A DNA stretch of 12,382 bases from Theodoxus fluviatilis (GCA_034096865.1 JAWQFJ010012274.1:1-12382), one strand, 5' to 3'. Positions 1 through 7,178 are shown, numbered from the stretch's first letter. Notes: a model not told the origin generated them from the sequence alone. Numbers and translations: made by a program.

Positions 1-2
1 AA

Positions 3-970
3 CGTTTATCATCACATATGAGCCTGGAGTTATCAGTCGGTTCCGCAGCGAATAGGTCAAGTTCTTGTGTTAAAAGCAGAAAAATGTCGAAATTGGTGTG
101 GGCAGAAGAGATGCAGGAAACTTTCGTGAATCAGATAAAGACTAATCTAGCACTTGAAGAAACAAAAAGGATATTAACTGATAGTGTGATCGATGTGGAC
201 TGGGCGACAGAAAACCTCACAAGTATGCTTATTAAATCTGCTGATTGTTTGAGACGTACCTTCTTCATATCTAGCAGGACTTGTCACAAGAATCCATGGT
301 ATGATGGAGAATGTTTCATTGTCAAAAGACAACTGAGAGCACAACTACGTCGTTACATTCGATCTCTCTCAAACGAGGACCGTTTAGAGTATTTAGATAA
401 ACGAAGGTGTTACAAGAAAATGCTCAGGGAAAAGAAACAAGACTATCAGTACAGTGTGGCTCAGAAACTTAATAATAGCCTGCGTGACTCAAGACTTTTT
501 TTGGAAATGTGTGAGGAGTAGCAAGCGAAGGTTAGTGGAAAATAACATCTCAAAAGATGAATGGTTTACTTATTTTAAGGGTGTATACCAGAACGACGGA
601 GGTAAAGCTGTTTCCCAGTATACAGGGGAACCACTAATGGTGGGGGGAATAGATTCAGAATTAAATGTTCCTATACAAGAAAGTGAAATTTTGTGTGCAA
701 TAAAACGGATCAGGGGGGGCAAATCTGCCGGTCCTGACGAAATTACAGGGAGATAATTAAAATTTCAGGACAATATGTCATTCCGTTTCTGTGTAGGCTG
801 CTGAATTGCATGTTTTGTGAGGGGAATTACCCAAAAAGCTGGTCTAAAGCCTTCCTTATACCAATACACAAAAAGGGAGCGATTGGAAACCCTGAAAACT
901 ACCGAGGGATATCACTTCTGAACGTTTTCAGCAAACTGTTTTCTAGTATACTGAGCCAACGACTACAGCT
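3..970 (+). pseudogene. LINE ORF2, N-terminal part, broken by frameshifts
   Basis: This stretch should be one reading frame but now uses three. Segment one (3 to about 502) encodes the basic linker after the endonuclease, with the N-P-W-Y-D-G-E-C motif near 290-315. The frame then shifts at a T7 run (496-502), where six Ts would continue it. Segment two (about 502-747) ends with G-K-S-A-G-P-D-E-I-T and hits TAA at 754. Segment three starts at GAG 750-752, after a G3 run apparently one base short. It encodes the early RT motifs F-L-I-P-I-H-K-K-G and N-Y-R-G-I-S-L-L. The third shift is at a G5 run (973-977), again one base short, leading into the frame that starts at ATG 971. No in-frame nonsense substitution is seen apart from those produced by the shifts. 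Confidence 0.85.
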
Positions 971-2605
971 ATGGGGGAGGTGAATGAATTGATTGCAGAG
1001 GAACAAGCTGGCTTTCGCCGTGGTTATTCTACCGTTGATAATATCTTTACTTTGCATTCTGCGGTAGAAAAGTACCTACATAGAAAGAAAAAACTGTATG
1101 TAGCTTTTGTTGATTTTAAGCGTGCTTTTGACAGTGTAAATAGAAATGTTTTGTGGAGAGTCCTAGAAAACTATGGTATTGTGGGTAATATGCTAAAAAC
1201 ACTTCAGTGTATATATAACTCTGTTCAATGCTGTGTGAAGTGCGATGATGGCCTCACGGACTACTTTGAATGTCCCATGGGGGTTAGACAGGGCTGCAAT
1301 TTGAGTCCGATAATTTTTTGTTACATAATGGACGAAATTGCAAAAAAGGTTAAGAAGTTGGGCAAACACGGTGTACAGTTCTTGCCCAACACTGACCAAT
1401 TGCACCTGCTCTTGTTTGCAGATGATGTGGCATTGATAGCAGACTCGGTTGTTGGCTTACAGAATCAAATATCTGTCCTCATAGATAAAGCAGATGAGCT
1501 TGGATTAGTTGTAAATCCTGTCAAAACAAAAGTTGTTATTTTCCGATTGGGAGGGCATGTTGCAAGACACGAAAAATGGTCACTGGGAACAGAAAGTCTC
1601 GAGACAACAAATGAATATAGCTACTTGGGCATGATGTTTTCCACAAAACTGTGTTCAAATACTGCTTTAAGAAATCTGGCGGACAGAGGCAAGGCAGGGG
1701 TGATGCAAATTCTTCGTTTTATACGCAAATTAGACTTTGTGTCCCCTCATGTTTTCTTTAAGATGTTTGATGCACAGATACAACCGATTCTGTTATACGC
1801 GTCTGAGATATGGGGTCTAGGAGACTGTGAAGTGATTGAAAATGTACATATGTATGCCTTGAAAATGTTCTTAAATGTGAGTATCAAGACACCAAATACC
1901 ATGGTATATGGGGAGACTGGAAGGTATCCACTGCATATCAATGCGAAATTGCGGTCAGTGAAATATTGGCTGAAACTGTTGAAAATGGAAGACTCCAGAT
2001 TACCCAAATTAGCATACAACATGATGGTTAAGCAAGTTCATAGCAATAACTGGGCAACAAAATTAAGACGTCTTTTACTTGAATATGGCTTTGAAGAACA
2101 ATGGACTACACAACGTGTCTCAGAAGAACGAAGTTTCGTCAAGACACTGAGGGAAAGATTGATAGACAAATTTAATGAGGCCTGGGGAAAAAAACTGGTG
2201 GATAGTGATCGGTTTTCTGTATATCGCTTATTTAAAAAATCGAGAGAGTTGGAAAGATTTTTATGCAGTGTAGATAAAAAGGTTTTTAGAGAGATAATCA
2301 CTCGTTTTAGATTAGGAATAAGTGACTTAATGTGCCATAGATTACGTTACTGTACTGACAGTCCTGCTATTTGTCCATTATGTCATCAAGAGACGGAAAA
2401 TGAGATACACTTTTTGTTCAAATGTCCTCATTTTGCAGATCTGAGAAATAGATACATAAGTTCTAGACACAACAGTGATACCGATGACCTGGTGGATATT
2501 TTATCGTCGCAGGATGAAGCTGTGATTAGAAACTTGGCAGCATATTTGTATTTTGCCTTCAAAAAGAGAGAAAAATGTAATAATCCTAATTCAAATGAGT
2601 CATGA
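971..2605 (+). CDS. LINE reverse transcriptase, C-terminal 544 codons
   Basis: This is the longest intact part of the LINE polyprotein; the ATG at 971 is probably internal, not the native start. In this reading, RT motif A is F-V-D-F-K-R-A-F-D (residues 46-54), motif B is G-V-R-Q-G-C-N-L-S-P (104-113) and the catalytic motif C is F-A-D-D (149-152). V-N-P-V-K-T-K (181-187) and Y-S-Y-L-G (216-220) match motifs D and E. All catalytic aspartates are present. The C-terminus has C468-x2-C471-x8-H480-x4-C485, a zinc-knuckle arrangement common at the end of LINE ORF2 proteins. The protein would copy LINE RNA at a nicked target site. The endonuclease that makes the nick is mostly outside the window. 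The absence of stops over 1.6 kb suggests a young copy. Confidence 0.9.
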   Translation: MGEVNELIAEEQAGFRRGYSTVDNIFTLHSAVEKYLHRKKKLYVAFVDFKRAFDSVNRNVLWRVLENYGIVGNMLKTLQCIYNSVQCCVKCDDGLTDYFECPMGVRQGCNLSPIIFCYIMDEIAKKVKKLGKHGVQFLPNTDQLHLLLFADDVALIADSVVGLQNQISVLIDKADELGLVVNPVKTKVVIFRLGGHVARHEKWSLGTESLETTNEYSYLGMMFSTKLCSNTALRNLADRGKAGVMQILRFIRKLDFVSPHVFFKMFDAQIQPILLYASEIWGLGDCEVIENVHMYALKMFLNVSIKTPNTMVYGETGRYPLHINAKLRSVKYWLKLLKMEDSRLPKLAYNMMVKQVHSNNWATKLRRLLLEYGFEEQWTTQRVSEERSFVKTLRERLIDKFNEAWGKKLVDSDRFSVYRLFKKSRELERFLCSVDKKVFREIITRFRLGISDLMCHRLRYCTDSPAICPLCHQETENEIHFLFKCPHFADLRNRYISSRHNSDTDDLVDILSSQDEAVIRNLAAYLYFAFKKREKCNNPNSNES

Positions 2606-2648
2606 AACAAATAAACATTGTTGTACGGGCTGGTGGCCTAACAATAAA

Positions 2649-2660
2649 CAGGGCCGGATC
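2649..2660 (+). repeat. Left terminal inverted repeat of the DNA transposon
   Basis: CAGGGCCGGATC, perfectly complementary to 3259-3270. It is followed by a short T-A and then a G-rich block that also has its counterpart near the right end. Confidence 0.85.
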
Positions 2661-2747
2661 TAGGGGGGGTGCTGGGGGTGCTCGAGCACCCCCCCCCCAA
2701 AAAAAAAAAAAAAAAAAAAAAAACCTCCGTGGCAGCCGGGAGTTGGG

Positions 2748-2995
2748 GGAAGGAGGGAGGGGGGGGGGTGGTTGCTCAAATATGTTGATCTACTTCCCAC
2801 CTCATCGGATATCGGCACACTTTGCTTGGTAGCAGAGACAGTATAGTTAGTAAAAAGCTTGGGAAGGAGGGGGGGGGGGGGGGGCTAAAAGATGCTGGGC
2901 CCAGATGCTGTACTACTCTCCACTTGGTATAAGCACACTCTACTTGGCAGCCAAGGTAGCTGGGGAGGGAGGGGGGGGGGGTGCTGCTATAATTA
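2748..2995. repeat. Degenerate tandem units with long G tracts inside the DNA transposon
   Basis: Three G-rich tracts, starting near 2748, 2862 and 2963, are followed by related sequence. In the first two units one can align a CTACT...CCAC...GCACACT...CTTGG...AGC pattern. Spacing is about 114 then 101 bp. The G runs reach 18 bases (near 2867-2884) and are likely length-variable and error-prone in assembly. Confidence 0.6.
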
Positions 2996-3132
2996 AGATG
3001 CCTTCCTTTTGCTACTCGCACAGACAAATCAAACCCGGGCAGAGACAGGAAGAATCTGTGACCAAACAAAAACTCTTGGAAATGACCGCACTGCCAGATT
3101 GCACAGATTTGCACCATTTTTCTCAAAATTTT

Positions 3133-3206
3133 CCGGGGGGGCATGCCCCCGGACCCCCCTAGAGGGGCGTGCCTGCTTCGCAGGCACGCACTCGTGGCTT
3201 CGCCAC
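3133..3206. repeat. Cluster of three hairpins in the transposon interior
   Basis: Hairpin one is centred on GCATGC (3141-3146) with C2G6 on the left and C4G2 on the right. Hairpin two is a perfect 9-bp stem, GCGTGCCTG (3167-3175) with loop CTTCG and CAGGCACGC (3181-3189). Hairpin three is GTGGC-TTC-GCCAC (3194-3206). The loops of two and three share a TTCG motif. Together they form a compact, highly structured block near the right end. Confidence 0.8.
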
Positions 3207-3258
3207 TTCGATGAGAAGACCCTAAAACAATTTTAAGCACCCCCCCTCAAAAAACTTT

Positions 3259-3270
3259 GATCCGGCCCTG
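3259..3270 (-). repeat. Right terminal inverted repeat of the DNA transposon
   Basis: GATCCGGCCCTG, the reverse complement of 2649-2660. It directly abuts the broken gag codon at 3270-3272, so the gag frame reads into the transposon until a stop near 3222. Confidence 0.85.
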
Positions 3271-3746
3271 GTGATGGCATCTTGAAGTGTCAGTGTCGGT
3301 GTCAGTTGGAGCTTTTCTGAGAGCTCGTGATCAAGGACTCCAAGGACGAGACGATCTCGGATTGCTTCGTCTTTGTTCGGTATCTGTGCTAGATTTGCCA
3401 GATCGTACAATTCTCTCACGTAGGCTTCTATGGTTTCCCCCTGCTTCTGGTTGCATGAGTGGAACCTGGCCCTTTCATGAATGACATTTACTCGCGGAAT
3501 GAAGTAGCCATCAAATTTCTCCAGAATAGTCGCGTAGACTTTTCCTTCTTCTTCCGACAGTTGAAAAGACGTCAGAATCTTCTCTGCGTCTGCACCCATA
3601 ACGTAGATAAGAGTACTTATCTGGATTTCCGCGTCTTCTTTGTGCAGCTTTGAAGCCGTGAAGAATCGCTGGAAACGTTGCTTCCACTCGGGCCATGCTG
3701 TAGGATTGCTGAAGTCGAAGTTTTCCGGAGGCTTGAACGGACCCAT
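3271..3746 (-). pseudogene. Gypsy-like gag, 3'-truncated by DNA transposon
   Basis: About 159 codons are intact from the ATG at 3746. That start has A at -3 and G at +4, and gives M-G-P-F-K-P-P-E-N-F-D-F. An open frame six bases upstream starts at GTG, which I do not accept. The protein resembles the N-terminal half of Ty3/Gypsy Gag proteins. It has a proline-rich opening, a W-P-E-W-K-Q-R-F-Q-R-F block (residues 18-28) typical of the capsid start, and a later Q-G-E-T-I-E-A-Y-V-R-E-L-Y-D-L-A segment (102-117) like the second capsid helix group. Gag would package the element's RNA into cytoplasmic particles. Coding stops being gag at about residue 159, exactly where the CAGGGCC inverted repeat begins. 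No frameshift or stop precedes the break, so the copy was young when disrupted. No zinc knuckle is retained. Confidence 0.8.
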
Positions 3747-3860
3747 CTTCACTGTTTCTTCTTAGACCAGTACCACGTGAAAACGGTTCTAGAAAATTCC
3801 GCAGCGAGATTAGGATCTCAGTTCGTTCAGCACGCGTACAGTTCACAGTTCACCGCTGTT

Positions 3861-3879
3861 GCGTTTACCGCTGCCACCA
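3861..3879 (-). promoter_or_regulatory. Candidate tRNA primer-binding site of the inner LTR element
   Basis: On the minus strand TGGTGGCAGCGG starts immediately after the proposed LTR end ...CACAACA. Primer-binding sites begin TGG, complementary to the tRNA CCA tail, and lie directly after the 5' LTR, so both position and first bases fit. The identity of the tRNA was not determined. Confidence 0.6.
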
Positions 3880-4107
3880 TGTTGTGTTCCGAGCGTTGTA
3901 CTTCTTCAATCAATAAAGACTGGAGGCTTGTTAGTATTTCAACTTTGAGAATTTACTACTTCTTCTTACAGTATAATTCCGCGTGTTCCAGGACTCGACA
4001 TGGCGCCGACAATTTTTCCGGCGCATGCGCGCATAATGCGTAGACAAAACCAAGTGATAAACTCGCAGGCGAAACCAAGTGATAAACATGATAACACGAC
4101 ACCTACA
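3880..4107 (-). repeat. LTR (228 bp) of the inner Gypsy-like element
   Basis: On the minus strand it begins TGTAGGTGTCG (from 4107) and ends ...GGAACACAACA (3880), giving the standard TG...CA limits. The outer boundary is fixed by the interruption of the other gag at 4108-4111 and the inner one by the primer-binding-like site. It contains a 16-bp direct repeat, AAACCAAGTGATAAAC, at 4047-4062 and 4072-4087 (period 25), which could be a promoter-type repeat of the U3 part. The partner LTR is not in the window, so the assignment rests on boundaries rather than a paired copy. Confidence 0.7.
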
Positions 4108-4110
4108 AAA

Positions 4111-4794
4111 GAATGTGAACATGTTTTCGCCCGCCTCTGGTTTAACAGAGCGAAACTGAAGACGAAATCCCTCTTCAGTGCACCTGAAACGCTTGAGTAA
4201 GTGCTTGGACAAAACATCATAGTTATTCTGCTCTGAAGGCGACAACTCCTGCGAATACGTCAAAGCCCGACCTCTGAGCAATGAAAGTAAACTACCTGCC
4301 CACTCTGATTTTTCCCACTTCACAGCAGTTGCATGGCTCTCAATCCGATGGAGATAACTCTCGACATCGTCATTCTTTTCATCGAACCATGGCAACTTAG
4401 GCCTAGTAGTTAGCCTCTTTAATTTCTCATGTTGATCCAACTGCTTCAGCTGCTGTTCCCTAAACTCTTTTTCTTGAACGAGTTTTTCTCTTTCCACCTC
4501 TATCCTCTCCTTTTCTATCTCTCTATCCTTTTCTCTCTCCACTCTTTCCCACTCCAACCGTCTCTCCTCTTTCTCTCTCTCCATCCCCATCCGTTTCTCC
4601 TCCAGCTCCAACTCTTTCACCTTCATCTCAAGCGCTAATTCTCTTTCTCTAGCAGCATTTCTAATGGCTGCTCTTTCATCCCTACAGCAATTCTCCACAA
4701 ACCTCTCCAAATCTCCATCCTGCTTTCCTAGCGCCATGCCCTCTTCCTCAAACTGCCTCACTAATTCTGCCCAATCCACAGCAGAAGATGCCAT
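4111..4794 (-). pseudogene. Gypsy-like gag with coiled coil, split by the inner LTR
   Basis: 228 codons are intact from ATG 4794 (A at -3, G at +4). Upstream extension to 4815 would need a TTG start, so I reject it. Residues 1-40 are acidic. Residues 41-128 are an E/K/R-rich heptad-like region predicted as a long coiled coil. Residues 130-228 (from R-P-K-L-P-W-F-D-E-K through W-A-G-S-L-L-S-L-L-R-G-R-A-L to F-R-S-V-K-P-E-A-G-E-N) resemble the SCAN-like capsid part of Gag proteins of Gypsy elements common in molluscs. Homology ends at about residue 228 and the frame then runs into the inserted LTR. There is no internal stop or shift, so this copy was also intact when hit. A Gag of this type would assemble into particles through its coiled coil and capsid. 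Confidence 0.8.
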
Positions 4795-5286
4795 TGTGAA
4801 ATTCTTTCCCAACAAAGTTCACAAACTCAACAAACTATGTAAACCAACTACACAGAATACGACCCAGAAGTATTCAACCATAAGCAACAGTGCTTCCTCA
4901 CACACAGACTGCTGAAACAAGTCTCCACGAACCGCTTGGCCTAGGAACAGAAATTTCCAACTACACCGATAGCTGAGAACTTCTCAGTCATACAAGTATA
5001 AAATGTATAATGAACAATGTAATTTTATTTACCTTATTCATGCACCACCACTGCATCTGTACACTGTGACCAGGGAGTCTGACCATACACACGCCACAAG
5101 GCAGAAAAACAGCAACACCTTTAGATCAGAAAAAACACAATGTTATACAAAGCAACAACAACAAGGAAGCTAAATCAGTATTCAAGACTAATCAAATATC
5201 ACCAATGTGATTACTCTATAGCTGCACCGGCCAACCATTGTTATTGGTACAAGGCAGGTTACTGCAGGCTATGGCAGGCTCGCCAA
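4795..5286 (-). other. Leader of the outer Gypsy-like element
   Basis: About 490 bp on the minus strand between a possible LTR edge and the gag start. A candidate primer-binding site, TTGGCGAGCCTGCC, begins at 5286 directly after ...CCGTTACA. No ORF of note lies inside. The start of the leader depends on the LTR edge, which is not confirmed by a second copy. Confidence 0.4.
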
Positions 5287-5416
5287 TGTAACGGACCGGC
5301 TAACTGGGCCTCGGGTCAGCCTAGCCCGCACAATGAAAATAAAATAAAAGACACCAACACCAGCATAAATGTAAGAATGAAGTGTAATAACCCTTGTGCC
5401 TTACGGCACCCACACA
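5287..5416 (-). repeat. Possible LTR of the outer Gypsy-like element
   Basis: The inner edge is proposed at 5287 (plus strand TGTAACGG; minus ...CCGTTACA then TTGGCGAGCC). The outer edge is uncertain. The nearest TG...CA solution ends at 5416 (minus strand TGTGTGGGTGCC) and gives only 130 bp, but the LTR could also extend through the 46-bp repeats that follow. A GTGCC/GGCAC hairpin lies at 5396-5409. Confidence 0.35.
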
Positions 5417-5417
5417 A

Positions 5418-5547
5418 GCAGCCTCGGACCACACCAGGGCACAAAGGTGCTAACGTAACTCAGGCAGCCTCGGCCCACACCAGGGCACAAAGGTGCTAAC
5501 GTAACTCAGGCAGTCTCGGCCCACACCAGGGCACAAAGGCGCTATCT
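5418..5547. repeat. 46-bp tandem repeat, about 2.8 copies
   Basis: Copies start at 5418, 5464 and 5510 with GCAGCCTCGG or GCAGTCTCGG, then CCACACCAGGGCACAAAGG. Copies one and two differ at one visible base. Copy three diverges and ends at CGCTATCTTAG, where the minisatellite starts. It may be a U3 repeat of the neighbouring LTR. Confidence 0.85.
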
Positions 5548-5549
5548 TA

Positions 5550-6941
5550 GGTGATGGCTGTGGTGGTGGCGGTAGTGGTTACAGTGGTGTTGGTGATGGC
5601 TGTGGTGGTGGCGGTAGTGGCTACAGTGGTGTTGGTGGTGGCTGTGGTGGTGGCGGTAGTGGTTACAGTGGTGTTGGTGATGGCTGTGGTGGTGGCGGTA
5701 GTGGTTACAGTGGTGATGGTGATGGCTGTGGTGGTGGCGGTAGTGGTTACAGTGGTGTTGGTGGTGGCTGTGGTGGTGGCGGTAGTGGTTACAGTGGTGT
5801 TGGTGATGGCTGTGGTGATGGCGGTAGTGGTTACAGTGGTGTTGGTGATGGGTGTAGTGGTGGCGGTGGTGGCTACAGTGGTGTTGGTGATGGCTGTGGT
5901 GGTGGTAGTGGTAGTGGCAGTGGTGTTGGTGATGGCTGTGGTGGTGGCGGTAGTGGTTACAGTGGTGTTGGTGATGGCTGTGGTGGTGGCGGTAGTGGTT
6001 TCAGTGGTGTTGGTGATGGCTGTGGTGGTGGTGGTAGTGGCTACAGTGGTGTTGGTGATGGGTGTGGTGGTGGCGGTAGTGGTTACAGTGGTGTTGGTGA
6101 TGGGTGTGGTGGTGGCGGTAGTGGTTACAGTGGTGTTGTTGATGGCTGTGGTGGTGGTAGTGGTAGTGGCAGTGGTGTTGGTGGTGGCTGTGGTGGTGGC
6201 GGTAGTGGCTACAGTGGTGTTGGTGGTGGCTGTGGTGGTGGCGGTAGTGGTTACAGTGGTGTTGGTGATGACTGTGGTGGTGGCGGTAGTGGTTACAGTG
6301 GTGTTGGTGATGGCTGTGGTGGTGGCGGTAGTGGTTACAGTGGTGTTGGTGATGGCTGTGGTGGTGGTAGTGGTAGTGGCAGTGGTGTTGGTGATGGCTG
6401 TGGTGGTGGCGGTAGTGGTTACAGTGGTGTTGGTGATGGCTGTGGTGGTGGCGGTAGTGGTTACAGTGGTGTTGGTGGTGGCTGTGGTGGTGGCGGTAGT
6501 GGTTACAGTGGTGTTGGTGATGGCTGTGGTGGTGGCGGTAGTGGTTACAGTGGTGTTGGTGATGGCTGTGGTGGTGGCGGTAGTGGTTACAGTGGTGTTG
6601 GTGGTGGCTGTGGTGATGGCGGTAGTGGTTACAGTGGTGTTGGTGATGGCTGTGGTGGTGGTGGTAGTGGCTACAGTGGTGTTGGTGATGGCTGTGGTGG
6701 TGGCGGTAGTGGTTACAGTGATGTTGGTGATGGCTGTGGTGGTAGTGGTAGTGGCAGTGGTGTTGGTGATGGCTGTAGTGGTGGCGGTAGTGGTTACAGT
6801 GGTGTTGGTGATGGCTGTGGTGGTGGTAGTGGTAGTGGCAGTGGTGTTGGTGATGGCTGTGGTGGTGGCGGTAGTGGTTACAGTGGTGTTGGTGATGGCT
6901 GTGGTGGTGGCAGTGGTGATGGCAGTGGTGATGGCGGCAGC
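5550..6941. repeat. 42-bp minisatellite, about 33 units
   Basis: The dominant unit is GGTGATGGCTGTGGTGGTGG followed by CGGTAGTGGTTACAGTGGTGTT. A second type carries AGTGGTAGTGGCAGTGG at about 5907, 6159, 6369, 6744 and 6828. Spacing between these is 252, 210, 375 and 84 bp, i.e. whole multiples of 42 except one 39-bp unit. Sub-repeats are built from GGT-like triplets, so slippage changes length by threes. One plus frame reads G-D-G-C-G-G-G-G-S-G-Y-S-G-V per unit, another is Val-rich, and the minus frame is Thr-rich (A-I-T-N-T-T-V-T-T-T). I see no start, splice or signal-peptide context that makes any of them a gene. Confidence 0.95.
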
Positions 6942-7046
6942 GGAAGGGAAGGGGGTTAGTGGAAGTGAGATGCTACACAACCCATCATTTTTTCACATCA
7001 AATTCACGTCAAAGCCCTCCTCTCTTACCTGCGCTTGCTCCTCCAG

Positions 7047-7178
7047 GGCCAGGGGCGGGCAGCAACTGCACAGTGACAGCAGACTGTGGAACGGACGCCA
7101 ACGCTGTCTGTGACCACGGCCAGTGTGGCTGCCTCCACAACCACGTCTGGAATGACTACAGCAGCACCTGTGTTCCAG
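7047..7178 (+). CDS. Internal exon encoding one EB/EGF-like cysteine module
   Basis: The exon is 132 bp (44 codons' worth). A pyrimidine-rich tract ending CTCCTCCAG precedes 7047, and the exon ends CCAG at 7178, followed by GCAAGT. Both splice junctions fall after the first base of a codon (phase 1-1), the classic symmetric phase of shuffled extracellular modules. The peptide has six cysteines spaced C-x5-C-x7-C-x4-C-x1-C-x12-C, with N-C-T-V-T-A-D-C and N-A-V-C-D-H-G-Q-C-G-C, matching the general EB-module pattern of invertebrate secreted or membrane proteins. It should therefore be part of a larger extracellular protein. No neighbouring exon is certain: upstream the window holds only repeats, and downstream candidates are weak. 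The first residues are G-P-G-A-G-S. The donor is GC rather than GT, with an otherwise ideal consensus. Confidence 0.65.

Larger units (their letters stand above)
1..2648 (+). mobile_element. Non-LTR retrotransposon (LINE), 5' part outside window
   Basis: Plus-strand LINE. Its body encodes the linker after the endonuclease, a reverse transcriptase and a C-terminal CCHC knuckle. The 3' UTR is only about 43 bp after the stop at 2603-2605. It contains AATAAA at 2610-2615 and ends with ACAATAAA at 2641-2648, immediately before the first base of the next transposon's inverted repeat, so 2648 is the natural 3' end to propose. The left end is cut by the window: the frame is already open at base 3. 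The residues just before 18 (S-S-H-M-S-L) look like the end of an apurinic-type endonuclease, whose usual closing motif is S-D-H. No RNase H domain is visible. The clade is probably in the Jockey/CR1/L2 range of LINEs, but that is from general motif style only. Confidence 0.9.
2649..3270. mobile_element. Non-autonomous DNA transposon with CAGGGCCGGATC inverted repeats, hAT-like
   Basis: The left end begins CAGGGCCGGATC (2649-2660) and the right end is its exact reverse complement (3259-3270). A second shared block, AGGGGGGGTGCT on the reading from each end, lies 1-11 bp further in. The 622-bp interior has no transposase ORF. Instead it has a C10 plus A24-type run (2687-2723), degenerate repeats of roughly 100-115 bp each led by a G-rich tract (from about 2748, 2862 and 2963), and a hairpin cluster at 3133-3206. 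The CAGGG start and the GC-rich hairpin block recall hAT-type elements in many aquatic invertebrates; that family assignment is from memory of general patterns. The flanking 8-mers (ACAATAAA left, GTGATGGC right) do not match, so no target-site duplication is preserved. Confidence 0.75.
3271..4107 (-). mobile_element. Truncated Ty3/Gypsy-like LTR retrotransposon (5' LTR, leader, gag part)
   Basis: Minus-strand element, read from high to low coordinates: LTR 4107-3880, primer-binding-like site from 3879, leader, gag from 3746, cut at 3271 by the DNA transposon. No protease, RT, integrase or 3' LTR remains in the window. The LTR sits within the gag of another element, so this copy is the younger of the two LTR elements. 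Confidence 0.75.

Noticed and set aside
2602..3236. Short plus-strand ORFs across the transposon as host genes
   Set aside because: They are chance frames in low-complexity or palindromic sequence.
2776..3240. 154-residue minus-strand ORF in the DNA transposon
   Set aside because: It consists of Pro/Ser/Gly runs from G-tracts and hairpins, with no transposase motif.
3222..3270. Last residues of the gag ORF as native gag C-terminus
   Set aside because: These bases are the inverted repeat and end of the inserted DNA transposon, read through by chance.
3931..4110. C-terminal part of the coiled-coil gag ORF as native protein
   Set aside because: From about residue 229 the frame reads the inserted LTR backwards; homology to Gag stops there.
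4429..4915. Leu/Phe-rich and Ser-rich plus-strand ORFs opposite the coiled-coil gag
   Set aside because: They are antisense shadows of the E/K/R-rich coding strand.
5418..5547. 46-bp tandem repeat as a CRISPR array
   Set aside because: The copies are directly contiguous with no unique spacers, and the context is eukaryotic.
5547..6980. 477-residue Thr-rich minus-strand ORF as a mucin-like gene
   Set aside because: It covers only the minisatellite, its first residues form no signal peptide, and the same array is open in plus frames too. Triplet-based repeats give such frames automatically.
5551..7113. 520-residue Val-rich plus-strand ORF
   Set aside because: Same array in another frame. It runs past a splice acceptor into the EB-module exon in the wrong frame for its cysteines.
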